Source: Mycobacterium asiaticum
Lineage (GTDB): Bacteria; Actinomycetota; Actinomycetes; Mycobacteriales; Mycobacteriaceae
Length of the DNA: 64,000 nucleotides
Reading direction: 5' to 3'
Assembly (NCBI RefSeq): GCF_001673365.1
Contig: NZ_LZLS01000214.1
Location: forward strand, 1-64,000
In this document: piece by piece, positions 26,624 through 35,409 of the stretch
Layout: the number at the start of each line of letters is the position of its first letter
How positions within the stretch are numbered: the stretch's first letter is position 1
Notes under the pieces: generated by a model
Seen by the model: the letters and a program-made list of their open reading frames with translations, nothing else
Databases searched by the model: none
Told to the model about the DNA's origin: nothing
Translations under genes and position numbers: made by a program

Positions 26624-27553
26624 ATGCTGCACGCCGAGTTCTCTGACACCAGGCGCTACCGGGTGACCCATCGCACGGAGTACCGCTACTCCGACGTCGT
26701 GACCAGCTCTTACGGGCGCGGCTTCCTTACCCCACGAGACTCCCTGCGGCAGCGGTGCATCGCACACCAACTGCTCATCGACCCAGCGCCGGCCGACAGC
26801 TCCACCAGCCGGGACACCTACGGCAACATCAGCTCCTACTTCCACGTCACCCAACCGCACCGCACCTTGACGATCACCAGCGACTCCATCGTCGACGTCG
26901 CCCCGCAGGCGGCGGGAATTTACAGCAGCGGAGCCGCGCTGGACGCGTGGGAGGCCGCCCGGCCGAACGGGATCCAGGGGGCGCTGGCCACCGACTTCAC
27001 CCTCGATCTGACGCCGCCCGAGATCACCGAGGAGGTGCGCGAGTACGCGGCGCCCAGCTTCACCTCCGGTCGCCCACTGGTGGAAGTGCTGCGCGACCTT
27101 GCGTCTCGGATCTTCCGCGACTTCACTTACCGGTCCGGAACAACGACCGTTTCCACCCGAGTCGAGGAGGTTCTGCGGGCCCGGGAGGGGGTATGCCAAG
27201 ACTTCGCGAGGCTGGCGATCGCCTGCCTGCGTGCCAATGGTCTGGCGGCTTGCTACGTCTCCGGGTATCTGGCCACTGACCCGCCCCCGGGAAAGGATCG
27301 GATGATAGGCATTGACGCCACCCATGCCTGGGCGTCGGTGTGGACGCCACAGCAGCCAGGTCAATTCGAGTGGCTCGGACTGGATCCCACCAACGATCAA
27401 TTGGTCGACCAGCGTTACATCGTGGTCGGGCGGGGTCGCGACTATGCGGATGTGCCGCCATTGCGCGGCGTCATCTACACCAACTCCGAGCGCAGTGTGA
27501 TCGATGTCGCCGTTGACGTCGTTCCGTTCGAAGGACATTCGCTGAATGCGTGA
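26624..27553 (+). CDS. Transglutaminase-like cysteine protease-fold protein (Rv2569c orthologue)
   Basis: 309 aa from ATG 26624 with GAAGAGGGAG upstream. An N-terminal bacterial transglutaminase-associated domain (YRVTHRTEYRYSDVVTSSYG) leads to the catalytic domain: Cys in REGVCQDFARL, His in DATHAWASVW, Asp in WLGLDPTNDQ, making a complete Cys-His-Asp triad. In many bacteria this gene is linked to an ATP-grasp/alpha-E protein, as here at 28584-31289, and the set is thought to make or remodel peptide-like amide bonds. It overlaps the next gene by 8 bp. Confidence 0.88.
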   Translation: MLHAEFSDTRRYRVTHRTEYRYSDVVTSSYGRGFLTPRDSLRQRCIAHQLLIDPAPADSSTSRDTYGNISSYFHVTQPHRTLTITSDSIVDVAPQAAGIYSSGAALDAWEAARPNGIQGALATDFTLDLTPPEITEEVREYAAPSFTSGRPLVEVLRDLASRIFRDFTYRSGTTTVSTRVEEVLRAREGVCQDFARLAIACLRANGLAACYVSGYLATDPPPGKDRMIGIDATHAWASVWTPQQPGQFEWLGLDPTNDQLVDQRYIVVGRGRDYADVPPLRGVIYTNSERSVIDVAVDVVPFEGHSLNA

Positions 27554-28571
27554 CTTCCATTGCCCAAATTGCGGTCAGCGCCTGGCATTCGAGAACTCCG
27601 AATGTCTGGCCTGCGGCAGCGCGTTGGGATTCTCGCTCGAGCAGATGGCGCTGCTGGTGATTGCCAAGCGGGACGAAAACAGCGATCACGCCGGTGCGGT
27701 GGCGGCCAACGAATATCAGCTGTGCGCCAATCTATATGTCGCCGAATGCAATTGGCTGGTGCCGGTGAGCCAGCCCGGTGGCCTGTGTGAGTCGTGCGCG
27801 CTGACGATCGAGCGGCCCAACGACAACGACCCCGTCGGGTTGGCCGAGTTCGCGCGGGCCGAAGCAGCCAAGCGACGACTGGTGGCCGAACTTAACGAGT
27901 TGGGGCTGCCGATCATCGGACGCTTCCAGGATCCGGACTACGGATTGGCCTTCCGGCTGCTGTCCAGTGCGCACGAACAGGTGATCACCGGCCACGAAAA
28001 CGGAGTCATCACAATAGATTTGGCCGAGGGCGACGATGTGCACCGCGAGCAGTTGCGCGTGGAGATGGAAGAGCCGTACCGCACCCTGCTGGGACACTTT
28101 CGCCACGAGGTGGGGCACTATTACTTCTACCGGCTGATCCGTTCGCCGGAGTACTTGGCGCGGTTCAACGAATTGTTCGGTGATCCGGACGCCGACTACC
28201 AAGAGGCGCTCGACCGTCACTACAGCGAGGGTGCACCCGCGGGTTGGCAGGAGACCTACGTGTCGTCATACGCCACCATGCATCCCGCCGAGGACTGGGC
28301 CGAGACGTTCGCGCACTACCTGCACATCCGCGACACCCTCGACACCTCGGCGTCCTGCGGGCTGGCCCCGGCGGCCGCGACATTCGACCGACCACCGCTG
28401 GGCCCCAGCGCTTTTCCGACCATCATCGAGATGTGGCTGCCGTTGTCGTGGTCGCTGAACATGGTGAACAGGTCGATGGGGCACGACGATCTGTATCCGT
28501 TCGTGCTGCCGCCGGCGGTGCTGGACAAAATGCAGTTCGTGCACACCGTGATCGACGAGGTCACCAGCTAG
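27546..28571 (+). CDS. Putative zinc-binding metallopeptidase-like protein (Rv2568c orthologue)
   Basis: 341 aa. An N-terminal zinc ribbon is formed by CPNCG and CLACG (residues 6-24). A middle region ends in an HExxH motif, HEVGHYYFYRL (about residue 180), with DWAETFAHYLH about 65 residues later as a likely further ligand region. This suits the DUF2248-type family of predicted metallopeptidases. Overlap with the transglutaminase gene shows they are co-translated. Substrate unknown. Confidence 0.83.
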   Translation: MRDFHCPNCGQRLAFENSECLACGSALGFSLEQMALLVIAKRDENSDHAGAVAANEYQLCANLYVAECNWLVPVSQPGGLCESCALTIERPNDNDPVGLAEFARAEAAKRRLVAELNELGLPIIGRFQDPDYGLAFRLLSSAHEQVITGHENGVITIDLAEGDDVHREQLRVEMEEPYRTLLGHFRHEVGHYYFYRLIRSPEYLARFNELFGDPDADYQEALDRHYSEGAPAGWQETYVSSYATMHPAEDWAETFAHYLHIRDTLDTSASCGLAPAAATFDRPPLGPSAFPTIIEMWLPLSWSLNMVNRSMGHDDLYPFVLPPAVLDKMQFVHTVIDEVTS

Positions 28572-28583
28572 GGCTCGGCACAA

Positions 28584-31289
28584 CTAGGCGGGCATCGTGC
28601 GGCGCTCGTTGCCGCCCCACAGCGGCTGCGTGCCACCGGGCAGCGCTAGTTGTGTCGAGGTGATCACGTCGGCCAGGTCGCGTAGCGCCGCGTGCACCGC
28701 GGTGAGCAGATCGGCCAACTCGGCGCGACGCCCGTCGGTAATCTCTTCCAGCTCAGCGGGATCCGACCGGCGCATCCGGGTGCTGATCTCCTCGACGATC
28801 CGTTCGGGCCGGGAGGACCCCGACGAGCCGGGTAGGTCCTTGAGGTTGGCGCGCAACCGCTCCAGCTGAAACAGCAGCGAACGCGGGTTCTGCGCGTCGA
28901 ACAGCATCAAGTCGGTCACTGCGGCAACGCTGATCTTGCCCAGCGTGCGTCGCCGGTAGATGACCGACGACTCGCAAGCCACCAGCGTCGCCTCCACGAT
29001 GGATTGTTCGGCGACGGTGCCGCGCACCGTGGTCAGGGTGTCGGCCAGCAGCGCGGTCAGCCACAGGCCTCGTTCGATGCGTTTGCCGATGTCCATCATC
29101 GTCCAGCCGACGTCGTGCACCATCGACTCGCCGGCCACCCCGGAAAGGGTCAGCATCCCGGCCAGCGCCTGGGACTGCGCCGAGGCCAGCAATGCGTCGG
29201 CTTCGGCCAGCGACTGCGGCGGGTCCGACCGCAGCCCGACGGCCCGTTCCACGTTGGCAAGCACCATCCAGGTGTCGTTGGACAATTGGTCGCGCACCGC
29301 CCGGGCGGCTAACGCCAGTCCGTCCACCGACTGCACCAGCGATCCGGGCCGGTCCGGGTCCACCGTCATCGCCCACAACATCGACGGTGCGACGGCGATC
29401 ATCTCGGCCTTGTCCGATCCGTCGGCGGCGGCGCCGGTATCGGTCCCGGTGATCTGGCCCAGGGCGGCCATCAGGACTGGCACGCACTCGCTTTCCTCGC
29501 TGTCCTGATTGTGGCGGTAAATGTGGAAGCGCTCGCGGGCGACGATGAGCAGCCGCGCCATGTTCTCGGCCCGTTCGCCGTAGCGGCCCATCCAGAACAA
29601 GTCCGACAGTACGCGCGGTGAACTGACCGCCCAGCCCGCACCGGTAGCCGCCGGCAATCCGATTTCCAGCGGTTGCGGTGCTGACGGCAGGGTTACCGCT
29701 TCGGCGAGGGCGCGCTCCGTGGGGCGTACCCAGACATCTTTAGCTGCAACAGTTCTCAGCATGAATGCGCCGGGCTCGGGGCCCAGTACGTAGCCCAGGC
29801 CGCCGATCATCGGGGCATAGCCACCGCGTTGGGCGACGGTGAACAACCGCATTCCGACGCCGGCCGAGGACAACACGCCGGTGTGGTCGCTCGGTGCCGA
29901 TGAGAACCTCGGTAGCTCCTGGCCCGCCCACCGCCACGGTTCGTCTTGGATACGTGCGGCCAGGTCGGACAATTGCGTCGACGAAAGTGCCGGGCCGACA
30001 AGGGTTTCCCCGCCGTCGGTGGGCCTGATCAACAGCTTGGAAAGGTTGGTCACCAAGTGCGAACATTCGCCAGGGATACCGCCCCAGTACACCGGTGTGG
30101 TGGGCAGCAACGGGTCTTCGCCTAGCAGGCGTTTGGCCAATTCCGGCAGAAAGCGAAGCAGCCCAGGGCTTTCCAGGACACCACTGCCCAGCGTGTTCAC
30201 CACGGTCACCGTTCCACGGTGCAGTGCTTCCACGAGTCCGACCACCCCAAGCCGGGAGTCAGTGCGCAGGTCCAGTGGATCGGTGTACACCGCGTCGACG
30301 CGGCGCAGTACCACGTCGACGCGCTTGAGGGTACCCAGCGAGCGCATCCACAGCTTGCCGTCGCGGACCACCAAGTCCGCGCTCTCCACGAGCGGAAAAC
30401 CCAGCAGCGTCGCCAGATACGCCTGGTCGAACGCGGTCTCGGAATAGATACCGGGGCTGAGCACCACCACCACCGGGTCCTGCACCACATCGGGTGCGGC
30501 GTCGATCAGGGCCAGCCGCAGCGCCTGCACGAACGGGGTGGTCGGGCGCGGCGCAATCTGTTCGTACAGGTCTGGATTGGCGTGCGCCAGCACGCGCCGA
30601 TCGGCCAGCGCATAGCCGGCACCCGACGGCGCCTGCGTCCAGTCGCCGTTCACCTGGAAACCGCCGTCCGGGAGCCGGCTGAGATCGACGCCGTGCATGA
30701 ACAACTGGTGGCGGCCGGGGACCGTGATGCCATTGGCGGGCCGCACGTAACCCGGATGGGCGTAGAGCAGCTGGGGCGGCAGCAGGCCTTCGGTGAGCAG
30801 CCTGCGCGGCCCGTACAGGTCGGCCAGCACCGCGTCGAGCAGGCGGGACCGCTGCACCAGCCCGGCTTCGAGCACCGCCCAGTCGGCGGCGGACACCACC
30901 AGCGGCAGTGTGTCCAGATTCCACGGCCTAGGTTCCGGGAGCGCGTGACCGGCCTCGCGGGTGTGGGGGTCCGCGACTCCGGTGTAGGTGATGCCGTCGT
31001 GGTCGATCAGGCTGCGTACGACGGAACGAAGGCGGTCCAGACCAATCCGGCCGCACTCGGCGATTTCATCGGCGAGCTCGTCCCAACCCGCACGGACGTT
31101 GCCGTCGGCGTCGACGAACTCGTCGTACCCGCCGCCCGTCCCGTCCCGCAGGTCGAACAGCGCCTCCTGGGCGCGCGCGGTGCGGTAACCGGCGAGCAAG
31201 CGGTCGGCGTCGTAGCGGTCCGCGGCGCTCGGGGCCGCTGTCGCACTCACGCCGGCTGCCATCGCTGTGCCAGTTCTGCGGGGCGCCAT
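28584..31289 (-). CDS. Circularly permuted ATP-grasp plus alpha-E fusion (Rv2567 orthologue)
   Basis: 901 aa, ATG at 31289; an ATG nine codons in is possible. Residues about 25-500 are the circularly permuted ATP-grasp domain (DUF404/407 type), recognisable from HGVDLSRLPDGGFQVNGDW, PVVVVLSPGIYSETAFDQ and TVVNTLGSGVLESPGLL. Residues about 560-890 form the helical alpha-E domain (VLSDLFWMGRYGERAENMAR). ATP-grasp enzymes join carboxylates to amines using ATP, so with the transglutaminase this may build a small peptide or isopeptide product; none is known. Its start overlaps the stop of a 37-codon remnant. Confidence 0.87.
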   Translation of the reverse strand: MAPRRTGTAMAAGVSATAAPSAADRYDADRLLAGYRTARAQEALFDLRDGTGGGYDEFVDADGNVRAGWDELADEIAECGRIGLDRLRSVVRSLIDHDGITYTGVADPHTREAGHALPEPRPWNLDTLPLVVSAADWAVLEAGLVQRSRLLDAVLADLYGPRRLLTEGLLPPQLLYAHPGYVRPANGITVPGRHQLFMHGVDLSRLPDGGFQVNGDWTQAPSGAGYALADRRVLAHANPDLYEQIAPRPTTPFVQALRLALIDAAPDVVQDPVVVVLSPGIYSETAFDQAYLATLLGFPLVESADLVVRDGKLWMRSLGTLKRVDVVLRRVDAVYTDPLDLRTDSRLGVVGLVEALHRGTVTVVNTLGSGVLESPGLLRFLPELAKRLLGEDPLLPTTPVYWGGIPGECSHLVTNLSKLLIRPTDGGETLVGPALSSTQLSDLAARIQDEPWRWAGQELPRFSSAPSDHTGVLSSAGVGMRLFTVAQRGGYAPMIGGLGYVLGPEPGAFMLRTVAAKDVWVRPTERALAEAVTLPSAPQPLEIGLPAATGAGWAVSSPRVLSDLFWMGRYGERAENMARLLIVARERFHIYRHNQDSEESECVPVLMAALGQITGTDTGAAADGSDKAEMIAVAPSMLWAMTVDPDRPGSLVQSVDGLALAARAVRDQLSNDTWMVLANVERAVGLRSDPPQSLAEADALLASAQSQALAGMLTLSGVAGESMVHDVGWTMMDIGKRIERGLWLTALLADTLTTVRGTVAEQSIVEATLVACESSVIYRRRTLGKISVAAVTDLMLFDAQNPRSLLFQLERLRANLKDLPGSSGSSRPERIVEEISTRMRRSDPAELEEITDGRRAELADLLTAVHAALRDLADVITSTQLALPGGTQPLWGGNERRTMPA

Positions 31290-31402
31290 TACTGCTGCAC
31301 GGTACGCACGCGCCGCAAATCGAGAATGCTTGGCGCGCCGATATCGATGAAGAATTCAAAGGTGTCACTGGTGCGGTGGCCCAGCGCAACTTTGCTACTC
31401 AT
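31289..31402 (-). pseudogene. Stub of an Rv2566-type (DUF2126/transglutaminase-like) gene
   Basis: A 37-codon frame, ATG 31402 to TAA 31291-31289, reads MSSKVALGHRTSDTFEF at its start. That resembles the family start (M-S-I-K-V-A-L-x-H-x-T-x-Y-x-F) of Rv2566, a protein of over 1100 aa that directly precedes Rv2567 in Mtb. The rest (ILDLRRVRTVQQ) may be the family's C-terminal end, implying an internal deletion. Its TAA overlaps the ATG of the ATP-grasp gene (TAATG), so it may survive as a coupling leader. No function as a protein is likely. Confidence 0.6.
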
Positions 31403-31494
31403 AACCGAATGATCCCATCAGAACAAACAGCCGCCCACATCGCTGGCTTGCGTTGCGGGCGGCTGTCATTCGCGCGTTCAGCCGCGCGGTGCTG

Positions 31495-32583
31495 CTATGA
31501 GTACTGCTGTCCCGGGTACTGCTGACCCGGATACTGCTGACCCTGCTGCTGGCCAGGCGGCAGGCCGGTTTGCTCCAACGGAGCCACCTGGCCGCCCGTC
31601 AGCTTGCGGTACGCATACACCTGGATCAGGTATGCGATCGGCAGGGCCGCAATCAAGCCGATGCCGCACACGAATTGGCCGACCAGTAACACCGCCGACT
31701 GGACGAGCCAGGTCAGCAGGGCTGGCCCGACGTTGGCCCTGGCCGTCGCGATACTGGCTTTGACGGCTTCGACCGGGGACAGGTTGCGGTCCACCGCGAA
31801 GGGGACTGCGAACATCGTCAGGAAGGCGAAGATCAGCCCCGGGATGTAGCACAGCACGCTGCCGATTGCGACGCCGACCAGCACCAGCAGCGCGGTGAGA
31901 ACCGCCCCGCCGAGGTTGCGCGGTTTGAGGAAGCTTCCCGCTGTCACGGGCTTTCCGTCCGCCACATCAAGCGCTCCCGAGACGAGAGAGGCCTGCATAT
32001 ACACGCTCAGTGCGAAGACCAACAGGCCGACGACGCCGCTAATGGCGAGCGCCCCGAGTCCGAAGCCGGCGTCCCCGCTGCTGTACGTCGTCGTCCCGGT
32101 GTACGGATCATAGGTGCGTTCACTTGCGCTCATCGCGGAGGCGATGACCGCTACGTACAGGACGATGAGGGGGATCAGGATGCCGAGGGCGAAGACGGCG
32201 CCAGGCACGAGCATCGCGCCGATGTTCTTGGTGAACTTGCCCCACGCCCAGCTGAAGGCATCGCCGACGCTGAATGGGGCGCCCGACGGGCCGCCACCGG
32301 GGCCGGCCGGCGGTGGATATCCCGACGGTTGGGAACCCGGTGCGCCGTAGCCGCTGCCGGGCGGCGGGGGCGGCGGCGTGCTGTAGCCGGGAGCCTGGTA
32401 GCCGCCGGGCGGACCCTGCGGCTTGCTGAAGTCCGGCGGCGACGGCGGTGCGCCGTAGCCGGGCGGCGGCGGTGGCGGTGCGCCGTAACCCGGTGGTGGT
32501 GGCGGGGGCGTGCCGTGACGCGGCTGGGGCGGATAGCCCGGAGGGTCGGACGGGTTGCCTGGATATTCTGGCGGCTGGCTCAT
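31495..32583 (-). CDS. Proline/glycine-rich membrane protein (Rv2560 orthologue)
   Basis: 362 aa from ATG 32583. The first about 105 residues are low-complexity Pro/Gly/Tyr with PPPPPPGYGAP repeats. About six hydrophobic segments follow between residues 125 and 335. The C-terminus repeats QQYPG three times. Such proline-rich heads can recruit partners or cluster at the membrane. Function unknown. Divergent from rarA across a 157-bp spacer. Confidence 0.82.
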   Translation of the reverse strand: MSQPPEYPGNPSDPPGYPPQPRHGTPPPPPPGYGAPPPPPPGYGAPPSPPDFSKPQGPPGGYQAPGYSTPPPPPPGSGYGAPGSQPSGYPPPAGPGGGPSGAPFSVGDAFSWAWGKFTKNIGAMLVPGAVFALGILIPLIVLYVAVIASAMSASERTYDPYTGTTTYSSGDAGFGLGALAISGVVGLLVFALSVYMQASLVSGALDVADGKPVTAGSFLKPRNLGGAVLTALLVLVGVAIGSVLCYIPGLIFAFLTMFAVPFAVDRNLSPVEAVKASIATARANVGPALLTWLVQSAVLLVGQFVCGIGLIAALPIAYLIQVYAYRKLTGGQVAPLEQTGLPPGQQQGQQYPGQQYPGQQYS

Positions 32584-32740
32584 CGCTGTCCTTGTTGCCT
32601 CGTAGTTCGCTCTTGTCGATCGGGGCGTAGCAAACGGGAACTTAGCAAATATGTGTCGATAACGCGCGCATTGGCGGGCGTCTAGATGTGCATTGCGTGG
32701 GAGTGCTTGCCTACCGAGGCTCTGGTTTGCACCGCGTGGT

Positions 32741-34081
32741 ATGCCTGAAGTCGTGTCCGACGGTCTCTTTGACCTGCCCGGTGCGCCGCGGTCGGGCGGT
32801 CCCGACATGACTGGTTCGGCCGCTCCGTTGGCGGTACGGATGCGTCCGGCTTCGCTGGAAGAAGTGGTCGGCCAGCAGCATCTGCTGGCGCCCGGTTCGC
32901 CGTTGCGCCGCCTGGTCGAGGGCTCCGGTGTCGCCTCGGCGATTCTTTACGGGCCGCCCGGCAGCGGTAAGACGACGCTGGCCGCGCTCATCTCCCAGGC
33001 CACCGGACGTCGGTTCGAGGCACTGTCGGCGTTGTCGGCGGGCGTCAAGGAGGTGCGGGCGGTAATCGAGAAGGCGCGCTTGAGTGCGCTTTCCGGCGAG
33101 CAGACCGTGCTGTTTATCGACGAGGTGCACCGCTTCTCCAAGACCCAGCAGGACGCCCTGTTGGCGGCGGTGGAGAACCGGGTGGTGCTGCTGGTGGCGG
33201 CGACCACGGAGAACCCGTCGTTCTCGGTGGTGGCACCGTTGCTGTCGCGATCGCTAATTCTGCAATTGCGGCCGCTGGCTGCCGAGGACATCCGAACCGT
33301 GGTGCAGCGCGCGATCGACGATCCGCGCGGACTCGGCGGCAAGGTCACCGTCGCGCCCGATGCCGTCGACCTATTGGTGCAACTGGCCGCGGGCGACGCC
33401 CGGCGAGCTTTGACCGCGCTGGAGGTGGCTTCGGAGGCTTCGGATCACGTGGCTGTCGAAACCATCGAACAGTCCCTGGATCGGGCCGCGGTGCGCTATG
33501 ACCGCGACGGCGACCAGCACTACGACGTGGTCAGCGCATTCATCAAGTCGGTGCGCGGTTCGGATGTAGACGCGGCACTGCACTATCTGGCGCGCATGCT
33601 GGTGGCGGGGGAGGACCCGCGGTTCATTGCGCGCCGGCTGATGATCCTGGCCAGTGAGGACATCGGCATGGCCGATCCGACTGCGCTGCTGGTCGCGGTC
33701 GCCGCGGCGCAGACAGTGGCGTTGATCGGCATGCCGGAGGCGCAGTTGACGCTGGCGCACGCCACGGTTCACCTGGCGACCGCGCCCAAATCCAATGCCG
33801 TGACGACGGCGCTGGGGGCGGCGATCGGCGACATCAAGGCGGGCAAGGCGGGCCTGGTACCGCCGCATTTGCGCGACGGGCACTATTCGGGCGCGGCAGC
33901 CCTCGGTAATGCGCAGGGCTACAAGTACTCCCACGACGACCCTGACGGCGTTGTGCCGCAACAATATCCGCCGGACGAGCTGGTCGGAGTGGACTACTAC
34001 CGCCCGACTGGGCGCGGCTCAGAACGGGAGATCACCGGCCGCCTGGACCGGTTGCGGGCGATCATCCGTCGCCGAACGTAA
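32741..34081 (+). CDS. rarA: RarA/MgsA-type AAA+ ATPase (Rv2559c orthologue)
   Basis: 446 aa from ATG 32741; GTG at 32753 is an alternative. AAA+ motifs: Walker [10 protein letters not shown] (about residue 72), Walker [11 protein letters not shown], sensor 1 AATTENPSF. The C-terminal clamp-loader-like region ([19 protein letters not shown], then [18 protein letters not shown]) is typical of MgsA. It acts at stalled replication forks with SSB and the replisome. Upstream open frame to 32693 lacks family similarity. Confidence 0.92.
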   Translation: MPEVVSDGLFDLPGAPRSGGPDMTGSAAPLAVRMRPASLEEVVGQQHLLAPGSPLRRLVEGSGVASAILYGPPGSGKTTLAALISQATGRRFEALSALSAGVKEVRAVIEKARLSALSGEQTVLFIDEVHRFSKTQQDALLAAVENRVVLLVAATTENPSFSVVAPLLSRSLILQLRPLAAEDIRTVVQRAIDDPRGLGGKVTVAPDAVDLLVQLAAGDARRALTALEVASEASDHVAVETIEQSLDRAAVRYDRDGDQHYDVVSAFIKSVRGSDVDAALHYLARMLVAGEDPRFIARRLMILASEDIGMADPTALLVAVAAAQTVALIGMPEAQLTLAHATVHLATAPKSNAVTTALGAAIGDIKAGKAGLVPPHLRDGHYSGAAALGNAQGYKYSHDDPDGVVPQQYPPDELVGVDYYRPTGRGSEREITGRLDRLRAIIRRRT

Positions 34082-34089
34082 AGCTAGCT

Positions 34090-34111
34090 TCACGCTCGGC
34101 GCCGAACGTGA
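34090..34111. terminator. Palindrome between convergent genes
   Basis: TCACGCTCGGC/GCCGAACGTGA forms an 11-bp stem with one mismatch and no loop bases to spare. It sits in the 58-bp gap between the rarA stop and the stop of the convergent gene. A bidirectional terminator is likely; there is no U-tract. Confidence 0.5.
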
Positions 34112-34139
34112 CGCTGGCCGCACGCTCGGCGATCTGGAA

Positions 34140-34760
34140 CTAGACCAGCTCGGGCACCCGCAAGTGCGCCAGCGCCAACTCGAACTCGCCGACGTCCTCC
34201 TGGTCGACGCCGAGGTCGCGCAGCATCGCGGTGCGCAGCGAGCGAGCCGGCTCCGAGCAACGTTCCATGGCGTCGAGGCTGTCGTAGGTCACCGACGCCA
34301 CCGCCCGCGCGGACACCGGGTCGACCAGCAGACTGGCGCTGCAGAAGCCCTCGAAGTCTTCGACGGCAGGCAGCACGGCCCACCGGTAGAAGTCGATGGC
34401 GCGCTCGAACTGCTCGGGCCGGGCGCGCAGCCAGGTCGCTCGCACGCAGGCGCCCGGGGCGGAGTGATGGTCGCGGTGCAGTACGGCGATCTGCCACTGA
34501 TCGACCACCGCGCTCCCGCCGAATACCTCGACCGCCCGATAACGCACCGGCCAGATGCGTTCGGCGCTTGACTGCATCGCCTGCTCGCTGGCCCACGAAC
34601 TCGTCGCGATGCATCTGCCTGAGCTGCGGTCGACCAGCAACGAGACTCCCAGGCATCCGTCCATCTCGCCGAGCGCGGGCATCACGACGTCGCGAACATG
34701 CGCGATTCCCTGCCCGATCGACGAGCGTTGCGCCTGAATTGTGGTTGAGCGTGCGTACAC
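34140..34760 (-). CDS. Rv2557/Rv2558-family protein with duplicated ABM-like domain
   Basis: 206 aa, GTG start ([11 protein letters not shown]). Two similar halves are visible: [23 protein letters not shown] near residue 22 and [20 protein letters not shown] near 130, each followed by a conserved strand. This fits two dimeric alpha-beta barrel (antibiotic-monooxygenase-like) units. It ends in [14 protein letters not shown] as Rv2557 does. Mtb has two adjacent paralogues reported as starvation-induced; here there is one. Enzymatic activity is unproven. Confidence 0.82.
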   Translation of the reverse strand: MYARSTTIQAQRSSIGQGIAHVRDVVMPALGEMDGCLGVSLLVDRSSGRCIATSSWASEQAMQSSAERIWPVRYRAVEVFGGSAVVDQWQIAVLHRDHHSAPGACVRATWLRARPEQFERAIDFYRWAVLPAVEDFEGFCSASLLVDPVSARAVASVTYDSLDAMERCSEPARSLRTAMLRDLGVDQEDVGEFELALAHLRVPELV

Positions 34761-34899
34761 GGTCGGGCACCTCCTGTGTCTCGGCGGCGGCGCCGCGGGG
34801 ATTCATTGGAGGCGCCGCTGGTCCCAACAGATACCTTCCTCCGGGCAACGGAGTGTGGCAACCGTCACATCGCAATGGCCGGGCCGCGTGCACTTTCCG

Positions 34900-34905
34900 T
34901 AGGCT
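34900..34905 (+). promoter_or_regulatory. -10 element of a probable leaderless gene
   Basis: TAGGCT ends 7 bp before the GTG at 34913. This spacing puts the transcription start at or next to the start codon and supports GTG 34913 as the start of the following gene. Confidence 0.5.
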
Positions 34906-34912
34906 TAACCAG

Positions 34913-35314
34913 GTGCAAACCGATGTGCTGGAGGTGGACACCACTCGTCGTCGGATCGTGGATCTGACCGATCCGATCCGCAGGTTCTGCTTTTCGCTAG
35001 GCGATGGTCTGCTCAACGTGTTCGTCCCGCACGCGACCGCCGGGGTGGCCGTCATCGAGACCGGCGCCGGCTCCGACGACGACCTGGTGGACACGCTCGA
35101 GCGGCTATTGCCGCGCGACGAGCGCTACCGGCACTCGCACGGCTCGCGCGGTCACGGCGCCGATCACGTCCTACCGGCGATCGTCTCGCCGTCGGTGACG
35201 GTGCCGGTCAGCGGTGGCGAGCCGATGCTGGGCACCTGGCAGAGCGTCGTGCTGGTCGACTTGAACCGCGACAATCCGCAGCGGTCGGTCCGGTTGAGCT
35301 TCGTCCAAGGCTGA
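34913..35314 (+). CDS. UPF0047/YjbQ-family protein (Rv2556c orthologue)
   Basis: 133 aa from GTG 34913; GTG 34925 (MLEVD) would match the Mtb annotation. The family signature is clear: NVFVPHATAGVAVIETG, then RGHGADHVLPAIVSPSVTVPV and GTWQSVVLVDLNRD. Members can complement thiamine phosphate synthase weakly, but the physiological role is unknown. Located just upstream of alaS. Confidence 0.85.
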   Translation: MQTDVLEVDTTRRRIVDLTDPIRRFCFSLGDGLLNVFVPHATAGVAVIETGAGSDDDLVDTLERLLPRDERYRHSHGSRGHGADHVLPAIVSPSVTVPVSGGEPMLGTWQSVVLVDLNRDNPQRSVRLSFVQG

Positions 35315-35409
35315 ATGCAAGGCTAAGCGGGCCGCAATACGACTTCGGCAGCCACGCTCCGGCGAATAGGCTGGTAGCGACCGCGCGCGAAAACTAAGGA
35401 AGAAGAAGA

